DNA of 64,000 nucleotides from an uncultured Bacteroidales bacterium (lineage in GTDB: Bacteria; Bacteroidota; Bacteroidia; Bacteroidales; Bacteroidaceae): assembly GCA_902779165.1 (NCBI GenBank), contig CACZAN010000013.1:26512-90511 (forward strand), given 5' to 3'. The position numbers and the translations under genes were made by a program. Below are positions 25,159 through 34,289 of the stretch, piece by piece. The first letter of the stretch is position 1. Every line of letters starts with the position of its first letter. The notes beneath the pieces were generated by a model that saw nothing but the letters and a program-made list of their open reading frames with translations, was not told the origin of the DNA and did not search any database.

Positions 25159-26709
25159 CTACGGGATGAGGGATTGGGCGGCGCGGAGGAGGACGCGGTC
25201 GTAGCCGTAGATGTCGGAGTGGAATTGGAGGTGGTGGGTTTCGGGGTCGGGATAGGCGGTGTAGTAGATGATGAAGAGGGGGACGTTGGGCTTGATGTCG
25301 TGGTAGGTGAGTAGGCGCAGGGGGCGCTGGATGGTTTCTCCATTGCGTTCGCGTTCGCGGAGGTCTTTGAGGTAGTCGCGACCTCGTTCGGACTGTGGCG
25401 GCAGGTCCATGGATAGGCGCAGGCGGTCGAGGGTCCATTCGTCGGCATCTGGCAGCAGGAAACAGGCGAGTTCGAAGGGTTGCTCAACGCGGATGCAGCC
25501 GTGGGAGAGGGTGCGGCGCTCGCGCTGGAAGGCGGAGGGGTTGTTGGTGTCGTGGAGGTAGACGGCGAAGTCGTTGGGGAAGCGGAAGACGATGCGGCCG
25601 AGGCTGTTGCCGGCTCCGCCGAACTGGGCTATTCGCAGCCGCCCGGACAGCATCTGGTCGGATGTGACCTTGGCGGGGTTGAGGGTGTCGCCCGTAGAGC
25701 GGTTGATGATGTAATATCGATGGCGTGCGAAGTAGGCCGAGTCTCCGGCGTGGCGGGTGATATCGGTCTTGACGATGTTTTGTGGGATAATCCATTCGGG
25801 ATTAACCTGCATGTATTTGATGGTGCTGTGGAGGAGGGGCGTCTTGGTGAGTGTGCTGCCGCAGCAGATGCGCATTTTGAGGATGCTGTCTGGCCCGATG
25901 GCCCACAGTTGCTGGGCGGCGAGGTTGACGATGATGCGTCGGCCGTCGGTGGCGGGCTGTGGCCTCTGCCAGCGGCATCGTTCGAGGTTGATGGCGAGTT
26001 TGCGGCGGAGCTCTTTGCTGGTGGTGGTGTCGATGGCTGCGCGCAGGGCTTCGCTGACGGCTCCTGTGGGGCGGGAGTTGCGAAGGTAGTCCATGCGGTC
26101 GTCGGAGGGTAGCTGGCGCAGCGCTTCGGCGTAGTCGGGTGTCTGCACTTCGTAGGCGAAGAGGCGTGCATAGCCGGGTCCTGCGAGTTTGTTGTCCAGT
26201 TGGTTGAGCAGCTTGTCGGGGCGCAGGAACCCGTAGCGCTGGCCCGTGCAGTAGTGGACATAGGTGCGCGAGAGGTTGTAGTCGAGGCGGGGCAGCACCT
26301 CGTTGATGCTCACGCCGAGGGAGTCGAAGGCGAGGCGATGGATGATCTCGAGGTCATGGGCAATCTGCGGAAGGAGGAAGGCTGCGCTGTCGAGACCAGC
26401 CAGGGGGAGCTCGCGGCGGAGGATGGCGAGCAGGGTGTCGGCGTCTTCAGAGACTCCCATTCGGTTGAACCATAGGGGGGTGTCTTCATAGCGGTTGGCA
26501 GTGCTGTAGTGCTGGCGCACGATGAGGTGTGCCTTCCAGTCGGAGGTGTCGGCGCTGAGAATCTGCCGGAGGTTCTGCTGCAGCTGCAGGGTGTCGAGGT
26601 CATAGACGTAGCGTCCGAAGGCGGAGCGGTCGGCCTCGGAAGTGGGCGTCGTTGAGCAGGACAGCAATGCGGCGCAGGTGCATGCAATCAGAAGGATGGC
26701 CTTTTTCAA
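25159..26709 (-). CDS. L,D-transpeptidase lipoprotein (YcbB-like)
   Basis: The 516-aa protein has a lipoprotein signal (MKKAILLIACTCAALLSCST). A helical scaffold domain occupies roughly 30-250, and the YkuD catalytic domain follows from about 258 (RIIVNLAAQQLWAI). The active-site block is YLHDT at 384-388 with His386 and SHGCIRV at 402-408 with nucleophile Cys405. This matches YcbB/LdtD-type enzymes, which form 3-3 peptidoglycan cross-links or attach proteins in the periplasm. The gene is last in the long minus-strand run; the 96-bp gap before it holds a dispersed repeat, so it may or may not share transcription with the CotH gene. Confidence 0.88.
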   Translation of the reverse strand: MKKAILLIACTCAALLSCSTTPTSEADRSAFGRYVYDLDTLQLQQNLRQILSADTSDWKAHLIVRQHYSTANRYEDTPLWFNRMGVSEDADTLLAILRRELPLAGLDSAAFLLPQIAHDLEIIHRLAFDSLGVSINEVLPRLDYNLSRTYVHYCTGQRYGFLRPDKLLNQLDNKLAGPGYARLFAYEVQTPDYAEALRQLPSDDRMDYLRNSRPTGAVSEALRAAIDTTTSKELRRKLAINLERCRWQRPQPATDGRRIIVNLAAQQLWAIGPDSILKMRICCGSTLTKTPLLHSTIKYMQVNPEWIIPQNIVKTDITRHAGDSAYFARHRYYIINRSTGDTLNPAKVTSDQMLSGRLRIAQFGGAGNSLGRIVFRFPNDFAVYLHDTNNPSAFQRERRTLSHGCIRVEQPFELACFLLPDADEWTLDRLRLSMDLPPQSERGRDYLKDLRERERNGETIQRPLRLLTYHDIKPNVPLFIIYYTAYPDPETHHLQFHSDIYGYDRVLLRAAQSLIP

Positions 26710-26729
26710 TTTTAGCTTCGCTGACTTTT

Positions 26730-26776
26730 GTCACGACTCGGCCATTTCAAGCAAGCTTGATGGCGCTCGCTGCTCC
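26730..26776 (+). repeat. Dispersed ~47-bp intergenic repeat, copy 1
   Basis: GTCACGACTCGGCCAT, then AAGCAAGCTT and GGCGCTCGCTGCTCC. A near-identical copy lies at 59771-59820, also in a gap beside large secreted-protein genes. Confidence 0.8.
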
Positions 26777-26805
26777 AAAAGTTCAACATTTCAATATTTC
26801 AATTT

Positions 26806-29800
26806 TCAATTTTTCAACAATTTCTTAGAGCTTCCATCGGCTAAGCGGACGATGTAGAGTCCTGGACGGAGGGCGGCGAAGTCGCGCCCGAGGTAGTGGC
26901 CGTTGAGGTTGTAGTAGCCGGCGAGGACGTCGGAGGCGATGACGGCTGAGGGTTCTGCCTGCTCCATCTCCACCATATCGTGCACCTCCGGAGTCACGCC
27001 TTTGTCGGTGCCGATGACGACGTCGAAGGTGTGGATGGTGTTGGTGAATCCTATCGTGGGTCGATGCATGTGGTAGAATGTGTTGGCACCGTCGGGATAG
27101 CGGCCTACGGACTCGTCGCCCTTATGGCTGTTGTAGACGAGGGCGTCGGCAAATTCCTTCAGTTCCGGATGGTCGATGAAGAAGGGTGCGTTGCGCTCCA
27201 CGAACTCCTCAGAGGAGGTGAGCCTCACTTGTTCTCCTTTCTTGTTGCCCAGTTTGAAGGGCGTGTGGAGCTGACTGAGGCTTTCGAGGTCGTCTGCCCA
27301 GACGGTGAGGAATCCATGTGCTGGGACGATGGTGTTGAGTGCCGATGTGGTTGGAATCTGATATTTGTTCGGCTCCTTGGGATCGTCGCTGAGGTAGAGT
27401 CCAGCAGCGTCGAGGTCGTGGTCGGTGGTGTTGTAGAGCTCGAACCAGTCGTTCTTCTTGAAGTATTCATTGATGAAGACCGTGTTGCCGGCACTCACCT
27501 CGTTGATGCGGATGGGGTTGGCGATATCGGCGAGCAGTTCCTCGTCGGGCAGTTTCTCGAAGACAGCGATGATGGCTTGCTGCACGCCTGGGTCGGCGAT
27601 GTCCTGTATGTCGATTTCTGCGGCTTCATCCACGAGTTTGTAGCTGCCTTTGGTGATGGTGGCGCCCCAGTAGATGTCTGACGAGGAAGCAGAGGTGTTG
27701 TGGACTTCTGCACTAATGGAATTGGTGCCGGAGCGCAGCAATTCGTTGGGAATCGTCAGTGTGGTGGAGTAGGCCTGGCTGCCCTCGTAGGTGGTGGAAT
27801 AGGTGTTGTAGGTCGGAGTGCCTTCTGGCATGTGGTAGCGGGTGAGCTCGGTTCCGTTGATATAGATGACCACGCCGTCATCGACATAGTAGGTGAGGCG
27901 GAAGACATCGTTCTCGGTGGGGGCTGTGTTGAGCTGGAAGGACTTGCGGAAATAATAGGTGGGACGCTTGTTGGAGCTGTTGCCGCCGTAGTCCAGTTCG
28001 GTGGTGTAGTCTCCGGCGCCGGCCTCTATTCCAACGGTTCCGTAGCCGAAGGGGGCCTGTGCTTTCTTCCAGTTGGTGACGTTGGACACGCGGGTGTTCC
28101 AGTTTTTATCGTCGAGCGAGCCTTGGTCGTAGTAGCTCCACGTGTCGTTGAGGGCAACCAGTGTCTCCTGTGTGGAATATTCTCCATTTGTCCGCCAGCC
28201 GGAGAAACGATATCCTGCCGGAGCCTTTGCCTCGATGATTGCTGGGGCGAAGAGGGTGCCGTTGAAGCGTCCTGTAGGTACGTCGATGTTGTTGATAAGC
28301 AGCTTGGCATCGGGGATGTTGGAGGATATCTGGATGGGGTAGCCTTTGCCGAGTTGGAAGTAGGAGCTGAGTGCGCTGATACGTGCATTGCGGTTGCTGT
28401 TGTTGGAGATGGTGCTGATGAGGCTATTGGCAGAACCCCAAGGCGACTTGCCCTCCCAGCTGAGGGCCTCGTTGGTGCGGTTTGCCAGTTCCTGAATGAT
28501 GGCGCTGCAGCGTTCCGGCTCGAAGACGCTTCCATCGACGATGCAATAGGTGTCGATGAAGCGTTTGCGGTAGGGCAGGTGTTTGAGCATATTCAGATGG
28601 ATGGCAACGAGGTAGCTCTGACCGCCGCTGTAGCGCGAGTCGTTGAGGCTGTTGGGCAGGCGGCTGACCATGTTGGTCATCTGGAATCCTGCATCTAAGT
28701 CAATCATCACGAGGTGGAACTTGCCTCCGTCGGCGCGCGAGCGGAATCCTTTGACATTGTTGCAGTTCGTGAGCCAGTCGGAACTGCCGATGTAGCACTC
28801 TGCAGCCATATAGTTGCAGTACTCATCGATGTCCACGAGTTGGCAGATCTGCTTGTAGGTGGTGTCGGCCAGCAACCTGTCGCCAAGGTTCTTGGAAAGC
28901 TCTATCCAGCGCAGCATGGCTTTGTTGTCACCGGACTTCTGCTCGTAGCCTTTGGAACCGTTGATTTCGAACTCGTCGATTTCATCCTTGTCGATGCCGT
29001 AGTTGCTGTAGGAGAAGTTCTTGTTGCTGGTTTCGCGCATGTTGTAGGTGTACTGGAACACGCCGTTGAAGAATACGTGTACGGGCTGCACAGAGAGCCC
29101 GTCGACATTGAATCCGCTGCGGAGGATGCATTCCTGGATGCCGGCATCGATGATTCGGCAGTTGTGGTCGTTGCCGCCATTGCGCACTTGAACGGCTTTG
29201 TGTTTGATGTAGGGTTTCTCCTGGAAGAAGGGATAGGGGAGGAAGTTCTGTCCCTCGTACTGCTTGGCTGCCTTCAAGCGGAAGGAGCTGGGCGCAAAGT
29301 GGCGGCTCCATCCTCCGGCGATTTCGAAATCCGTCTCTTGCTGAATGGGAGAGGTGGTGTAATCGCCGGCTTCGTCGGGCATCAGATATTCGAAATTGAC
29401 GGGTCGCTCCCAGGCGCGGTTCTTGTTGCTGTTGTTCTTGTTGTTGCCGTTGGTACCGTTGGTGCCGTCGACATAGACGCCGATGCGGTTGTCGTAGAGG
29501 TTCTTCGCGTCGGTGGCCACAGAGACGATGGGCAGGTAGTAGTTGCGGTCCTTATAGATATAGGAACGCGTGACGACAGGACTGGGGAGGAATCCGTCGC
29601 GGAAGAGGCGGAACCGGAAGACGGTGGTCTTGTTGATAACAGGCAGACGTCCGTCGAGGTTGCGTATGCCGTTTTCCAGGGTGGGTGTGGAGCCGTCGGT
29701 GGTGTAGACGAGGAATGCTCCTTCGGGGATTTTTACTTCGATGTAGAAGGGGTCGGTGAAGACGGTGCCGTCGGGCGCTCCTTCCAGAGACGGCAGTTGT

Positions 29801-30357
29801 TCGCTGGCAAAGGTGCTGCCAGCGTTCGAGGCGGCAGGGGTGGGAGTGCTGGTATAGGACCATGTGCCGGCACCATCGACGGTGCGGGCATAGCTGCAAC
29901 GTGTGACGGCGGGCGGATAGCTCTGGCTGTCGATGAGTTCCTGACTGCTGGTGTAGAGGTAGATGGTGCCGCCTTCCGAGTTGAGTTTGAAGGGCACCTG
30001 TTTGTAGGCGTTGGTGCTGTAGCGCGTGTCGGAACGGATGGTGTTGTGGTCGAACCAGATGTTCATGAAGCCTCCTGCCTTGACGGTCCCAATTCCAGAA
30101 GGCAGCTTGAACTTCACGGGGTCATTGGGGTCATCGCTGATGCTGCAGTTGAAGAGGTTGACGTCTTCATCCGTAGGGTTGAAGATTTCTATCCACCCAC
30201 CGTAGTTGAACGAGGGGTCGATGAACATATCGATATTGGCCACCTGTATCTCATTGATGATGAGATCCTCTGGCCCTGCAGTCAGGGTACAGCAGAATCC
30301 TGCCAAGGTGGTTAAAACGGCTGCAAGTCGTCTGATAAAAAATGAAGACCGGTACAT
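26806..30357 (-). CDS. Secreted CotH-kinase / lamin-tail domain protein (1,183 aa)
   Basis: The signal peptide is within the first ~28 residues (LTTLAGFCCTLTAG). A lamin-tail domain follows (LIINEIQVANID ... WIEIFNPTDEDV, ~30-140), then a chitobiase-C-terminal-like strand region (VYTTDGSTPTLENG, ~225). A CotH-kinase domain spans ~285-670 (FRLKAAKQYEGQ, QVRNGGNDHNC, MRETSNKNF, MIDLDAGFQM). A second lamin-tail domain lies near 950-1080 (IRINEVSAGN, DWFELYNTTDHDL). The end, YYNLNGHYLG ... PGLYIVRLADGSSKKLLKN, is an export module. CotH kinases phosphorylate proteins in other bacteria; here a surface or spore-coat-like assembly role is only an inference. It starts 15 bp after the preceding stop. 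Confidence 0.85.
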   Translation of the reverse strand: MYRSSFFIRRLAAVLTTLAGFCCTLTAGPEDLIINEIQVANIDMFIDPSFNYGGWIEIFNPTDEDVNLFNCSISDDPNDPVKFKLPSGIGTVKAGGFMNIWFDHNTIRSDTRYSTNAYKQVPFKLNSEGGTIYLYTSSQELIDSQSYPPAVTRCSYARTVDGAGTWSYTSTPTPAASNAGSTFASEQLPSLEGAPDGTVFTDPFYIEVKIPEGAFLVYTTDGSTPTLENGIRNLDGRLPVINKTTVFRFRLFRDGFLPSPVVTRSYIYKDRNYYLPIVSVATDAKNLYDNRIGVYVDGTNGTNGNNKNNSNKNRAWERPVNFEYLMPDEAGDYTTSPIQQETDFEIAGGWSRHFAPSSFRLKAAKQYEGQNFLPYPFFQEKPYIKHKAVQVRNGGNDHNCRIIDAGIQECILRSGFNVDGLSVQPVHVFFNGVFQYTYNMRETSNKNFSYSNYGIDKDEIDEFEINGSKGYEQKSGDNKAMLRWIELSKNLGDRLLADTTYKQICQLVDIDEYCNYMAAECYIGSSDWLTNCNNVKGFRSRADGGKFHLVMIDLDAGFQMTNMVSRLPNSLNDSRYSGGQSYLVAIHLNMLKHLPYRKRFIDTYCIVDGSVFEPERCSAIIQELANRTNEALSWEGKSPWGSANSLISTISNNSNRNARISALSSYFQLGKGYPIQISSNIPDAKLLINNIDVPTGRFNGTLFAPAIIEAKAPAGYRFSGWRTNGEYSTQETLVALNDTWSYYDQGSLDDKNWNTRVSNVTNWKKAQAPFGYGTVGIEAGAGDYTTELDYGGNSSNKRPTYYFRKSFQLNTAPTENDVFRLTYYVDDGVVIYINGTELTRYHMPEGTPTYNTYSTTYEGSQAYSTTLTIPNELLRSGTNSISAEVHNTSASSSDIYWGATITKGSYKLVDEAAEIDIQDIADPGVQQAIIAVFEKLPDEELLADIANPIRINEVSAGNTVFINEYFKKNDWFELYNTTDHDLDAAGLYLSDDPKEPNKYQIPTTSALNTIVPAHGFLTVWADDLESLSQLHTPFKLGNKKGEQVRLTSSEEFVERNAPFFIDHPELKEFADALVYNSHKGDESVGRYPDGANTFYHMHRPTIGFTNTIHTFDVVIGTDKGVTPEVHDMVEMEQAEPSAVIASDVLAGYYNLNGHYLGRDFAALRPGLYIVRLADGSSKKLLKN

Positions 30358-30372
30358 AGCGTATTATTGCTT

Positions 30373-33315
30373 TTATTGTCTTTTTCTGGCTTTGGCCAGT
30401 TGCTTCAGGTGTTTGCGAAGCTGCTTGTTATAGAGTTGTAGATAGGGGGCTGCCGTTGCCTCTGTGGCGCGGCAACTGAGGGATAATTTCTCGGGCCTGC
30501 CGGCAAGGGGTGCTACCGCTGTCGGTGCAGAGGGAGAGGTGGGGGAGTAGTTGCGGAGCGTCTTGCCGTCGGTGGTGAGCCAGTAGGTGACGTTCTGTTC
30601 TTCCTTCAGTTGGAGCAATGTCTCTACGGGTTCGCCCACATGCCAACTGGTGGAATCTCCTGCGGCGGCAATAATCACAGAGGGGTCGATGACATCGTGC
30701 CCGTAGCCGTAGCCGCGATTGCTGCGGAAGAGGTCGAGGAAGAGTGTGGGCAGGATGCAGGTCGAAGCCTCTTCACGGGTGGCCGGCAGAGTGCTGGTCT
30801 GCTGCTTGCTGCTCAGCAGGTTGCGATAGGCGGCGAGGCAGGCTGCTGTCTGCTGTTGTGGGTCATAGCTTCCAGCGAGGGCCTGTTCATATTCTGCTGG
30901 CGAAAGAGCCAACTGCTGTTCGCGTCGCTGCTGGGTGTCGGTACGATAGAGACGATGGACGAGGATTCCCAGTTCGCGCGGAGTACCTGCGGGCAGGGTG
31001 AGTTCATGGTGAACGTAATATTCTCCTGCATGTCCCACGCGCAACACGCGCACTTGTTTCGGGCGCGATGCCTCGTTGACCGACGCCAATGACCACTGGC
31101 TGCGGAGTGCCTCTTCCTTTTGGGAACCATCGACGGCGAAGTCGCCCCATACCTGGATGATGTCGCCGCTGCGGAGACCCAGCGGATGTGCGATGGAGGA
31201 ATCTACGACCTCGATGGAGAGGGCCTTGTAGCAACTGTCGCGGAACGCGGGCATATTCTTGATTTCGCGATCGTGGTCATCGAAGTAGACGTAGCTGTGG
31301 CGGGTGAGGCGCTGGTAGCAGTCGGCACCATCATTCAAGGTGGCGATGTAGTCTCTGTCGCCAAATTCATCGATGGCCACCCATGTGGCTTCTTCCATGC
31401 GTGGGGTGTAGATGACATTGGCTTTGTAGAAGCGGAGTTCATAGAAGAGCGCTCCGCCCGTGCGGCAGGCATTGCCGAAGTCATCGAGCGAGGTGGCGCT
31501 GGTCATGTGGGGATTGAGAAGATCCTCATAGGAACTGATGTCCCGGCGGTAGAGGCCTCCTGCAGGGATTGCCTGAAGACGTAGTTTCGTGAAATGTCCT
31601 TCGTTGTCTTGCCACACTTGTTGAGTTGCTGAGACGCTGGGCTCTTCGCGTGTGCCGATAGGTTGTCCGTCGGCTCCGAACTGGCTGTAGATCTTTAGCA
31701 TACTGCGCTGTCCTCCAATGGTTCCTGGCGTGTAGGAATAATCTCGCCAGGCAAAGGTGCCGAGGTCTGTGGTGCGAAGCATGGGACGGCCGCTCCTGTC
31801 AAAATGTGCGCGCTGTAGCAACCGTCCTTCGGAGTCCAGCGTGTCGAAGGTGGTGCTGCCGTTGGCGTAGCGTGTGTAGCGCTGTTGTGGAGTTATGATA
31901 TCTTCGGATACAGGCTCGTCGCTACCGTCGGGCAGACGGCGGTAGGTGGCGTGGTGGACGAGGGTTCCCTTGCTGTCGTACTCCCACGTTTCGCGATAGA
32001 TATTGGGAGCGGGAACTGGTTGGCGCAGGGAATCCAACCAGAGGGTTTCGGTCTTGCGTCCGCGGGCATCGTAGTTGATGTGACGGATATGGAAGTAGGC
32101 GTCCTCGGAAGGATGCATGCGGCCTTCGCGGTTTCTTCCATAGGATTCGACGAGGCGGCCCTGTTCGTCGTAGATGGTGTACTGCACGTGTGCACCGTAG
32201 GAGTTGGTGTCGGGCAGCATTTCTGGATAGGTCCAGAAGGACTTCTCGACTTCCCGACCGTAGTCGTCGTAGACGTATTTTTTACATATCGTGCCCACGG
32301 AGGAACCCTGCACACGGCGACCATAAGGCATGCGGACGGGCGACCATGTGGAATCCATATTGATGGTTTGCACACGCTTATGCCGGTTGTCGTAGGTATA
32401 CTGTGTTCCACAGGTGCCCCAGTTATCGTTGATCAGATGTCCGTTCTCGTCATCTGCTTGCTGGCGTGTGCGGCGGCCGAGGGAGTCGAAGGTGTAGATC
32501 TGCATGAAAGCGCTGTCGGAATCGAGTTTCGGACGTCCCTTGGCATCCAGTAGCTGAACGATGGAGTCGTTGCCCCAATGGTCCTCGGTGAGCATCACAA
32601 TGGTGCCGTAGGTGAAGGGCGTGCGCTGGGCAGAGCTGTCGGTGAGCATGAAGGAGGCTTCCTTATGCATTTCTGCTGGAAGGCCAAGTGCATCGCGGTA
32701 GGCTCCGATATACTGGTTGGCGCTGATACGGGTGCGCGAATATACGTAGATGAGAGAGTCCTTGGGGTCGAAGACGCGTTCCTGCATCACTTCGTTACCT
32801 GTCGGATCGGCAATCATCTGGCGACGACAAATGTTGTTGGCGCGGCGGGCCCACTCGGCATTCAGGGTCGTGTCGGTCTTCAAGGCATAGACGCGCATGA
32901 GGTATGATTCCATCTTTCCAGTGCGGTACCTGCCGCTGCCTGTGAAACATTCGATGCGTGTCCAGTGCCCAGAGGCGTTGGGCTCAGAAAGGCGGTAGTA
33001 GAAGTCGTAGTGGGGAGCTTCGAGAGAGTCGATGCGGTCTACTGCATCGTACCAGCCATGTTGTTTCTTGAGCAGTGTGCAGAGGATATGGGTCGGGCGC
33101 TGAACAGGCTTCTTGGGTTGTACTTCTGTAATGACGACAGGGCGCGATGAGGCTGAGAGCGCATCCACATGCAGCGACGTGCTCTTGCGCTGACGCTGAG
33201 CCACTTGCAGACGAAGGCTTTGGGCTGTCAGCTGTTGGCAGCAGAGACCCAAACCACAGGCGATGAACAGCCAGGGAAGGAGGGCTTGGAGACGTATGAT
33301 GCGTGGCGCGTTCAT
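30373..33315 (-). CDS. Exported YD-repeat-like protein with PDZ-like segment (980 aa)
   Basis: It starts inside the stop of the upstream gene (ATGA at 33312-33315). A hydrophobic signal (LLPWLFIACGLGLCCQQLTAQS) is followed by an all-beta body with many short motifs of the YD/RHS type: YDNRHKRV, YDDYGREV, YDEQGRLVES, YDARGRKTETLW. Residues ~695-760 (SSIAHPLGLRSGDIIQVWG) look like a PDZ domain. Residues ~50-330 are clearly related to the whole of the next upstream protein and to the ectodomain of the STAND protein. I recognise no enzyme motif. It is probably a periplasmic or surface partner of the STAND receptor. Confidence 0.75.
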   Translation of the reverse strand: MNAPRIIRLQALLPWLFIACGLGLCCQQLTAQSLRLQVAQRQRKSTSLHVDALSASSRPVVITEVQPKKPVQRPTHILCTLLKKQHGWYDAVDRIDSLEAPHYDFYYRLSEPNASGHWTRIECFTGSGRYRTGKMESYLMRVYALKTDTTLNAEWARRANNICRRQMIADPTGNEVMQERVFDPKDSLIYVYSRTRISANQYIGAYRDALGLPAEMHKEASFMLTDSSAQRTPFTYGTIVMLTEDHWGNDSIVQLLDAKGRPKLDSDSAFMQIYTFDSLGRRTRQQADDENGHLINDNWGTCGTQYTYDNRHKRVQTINMDSTWSPVRMPYGRRVQGSSVGTICKKYVYDDYGREVEKSFWTYPEMLPDTNSYGAHVQYTIYDEQGRLVESYGRNREGRMHPSEDAYFHIRHINYDARGRKTETLWLDSLRQPVPAPNIYRETWEYDSKGTLVHHATYRRLPDGSDEPVSEDIITPQQRYTRYANGSTTFDTLDSEGRLLQRAHFDRSGRPMLRTTDLGTFAWRDYSYTPGTIGGQRSMLKIYSQFGADGQPIGTREEPSVSATQQVWQDNEGHFTKLRLQAIPAGGLYRRDISSYEDLLNPHMTSATSLDDFGNACRTGGALFYELRFYKANVIYTPRMEEATWVAIDEFGDRDYIATLNDGADCYQRLTRHSYVYFDDHDREIKNMPAFRDSCYKALSIEVVDSSIAHPLGLRSGDIIQVWGDFAVDGSQKEEALRSQWSLASVNEASRPKQVRVLRVGHAGEYYVHHELTLPAGTPRELGILVHRLYRTDTQQRREQQLALSPAEYEQALAGSYDPQQQTAACLAAYRNLLSSKQQTSTLPATREEASTCILPTLFLDLFRSNRGYGYGHDVIDPSVIIAAAGDSTSWHVGEPVETLLQLKEEQNVTYWLTTDGKTLRNYSPTSPSAPTAVAPLAGRPEKLSLSCRATEATAAPYLQLYNKQLRKHLKQLAKARKRQ

Positions 33316-34289
33316 GGTTGATGCTTTATAGGTTGGCCGTCGCGGTCGGCATAATCTGTTGCGATAATGTCGCCAACGTCATTATAAGTATAGCGTGTGA
33401 TACAGACTCCGTAGCGGTCTTCCATCCTGAATCCCACAGGATTACCATTCGTGATCGTGGTCAGACGACCAGGAGACGCGGGGTCGTACTCCATACGCTT
33501 CTCGTAGATACCATCGACATTCGGCCGTACGTATCCGGCGCCATCCATATAACGGATGGTGTGGTCGTAGCCTTCGGGTGTGTATTTGATGCGAACGACA
33601 GTGCCATAATAAAGGGTGGTGTCCTCCACGATTTCCGCTGGCATCCCTAAAGCATCGGTATAACTGCCGACGACGATGTCTTCAGCCAGAGGAACAGGGG
33701 TGAAGGCGTACATCATATTTCCCTCTGCATCGTAGGCGCGCTCCTCAAAGACCTGTTTGCCGCTGGGGTCCGAGAAGAAATACCACTGACAGACGCTGCG
33801 CAGACGACGTATCCAGCGGGCATCGACCTCGCGGCCGTAGTCGTGAGATGTATCGAGCAGGTAGCTGTTGATGTGGTGATTCGTGGTGGGAGCATTGCCT
33901 TGCATGGCTTCGACGTGTTGCCAGTGACCCGCTTCGCTTTTGATACTGAGTTTGAAGTAGAGCGGCAGCGTATCTGCTTCAGCTTGTGAGATGGGGCTGC
34001 CTAATCCTTCCAACCAGGTATGGCGGCGCACGATGTGGCGATAAAGCACAGAGTCCGGACGTACAGCCACGATGGTGGTGCCGCCTTCTTCGGCTTTCTG
34101 ATGTACAACAGATCGGGTGATATGAAGTCGCGTATTGTCGCGGTTACCACTGGCTTGAGCACTGCGCACGGCTGCAGGAATCTCGCGCAAGCCTTGTCCT
34201 CTCATAGGCGAAAGGATAAAGAATGCCAGCAGTGCCACCGTCAGCAGACGCCGGAGAATTATTAGGCTATGGACTACAGCAATCTTCAT
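33312..34289 (-). CDS. Exported paralogue of the STAND ectodomain (325 aa)
   Basis: The chosen start MKIAVVHSL at 34289 overlaps the STAND stop in ATGA (34286-34289). A signal sequence (LTVALLAFFILSPMRGQG) is followed by PLYFKLSIKSEAGHWQHVEA, FFSDPSGKQVFEERAYDAEG, SYTDALGMPAEIVEDTTLYY and RYTYNDVGD. The blocks SDPSGKQVFEE and YTDALGMPAE match DPTGNEVMQE and YRDALGLPAE in the 980-aa protein. It stops where that protein continues into its long repeat region, so it is either a truncated or a naturally short version. Periplasmic; function unknown. Confidence 0.75.
   Translation of the reverse strand: MKIAVVHSLIILRRLLTVALLAFFILSPMRGQGLREIPAAVRSAQASGNRDNTRLHITRSVVHQKAEEGGTTIVAVRPDSVLYRHIVRRHTWLEGLGSPISQAEADTLPLYFKLSIKSEAGHWQHVEAMQGNAPTTNHHINSYLLDTSHDYGREVDARWIRRLRSVCQWYFFSDPSGKQVFEERAYDAEGNMMYAFTPVPLAEDIVVGSYTDALGMPAEIVEDTTLYYGTVVRIKYTPEGYDHTIRYMDGAGYVRPNVDGIYEKRMEYDPASPGRLTTITNGNPVGFRMEDRYGVCITRYTYNDVGDIIATDYADRDGQPIKHQP

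Noticed and set aside
24841-25314. 157-codon plus-strand gene
   Set aside because: It begins in the 22-bp array and its second half is antisense to the transpeptidase; only the middle ~80 residues look protein-like, so it is listed as a possible remnant.
28714-30315. 533-codon open frame on the plus strand opposite the CotH gene
   Set aside because: Antisense to a well-supported gene; low-complexity Val/Gly/Asp composition typical of a shadow frame in GC-rich coding DNA.
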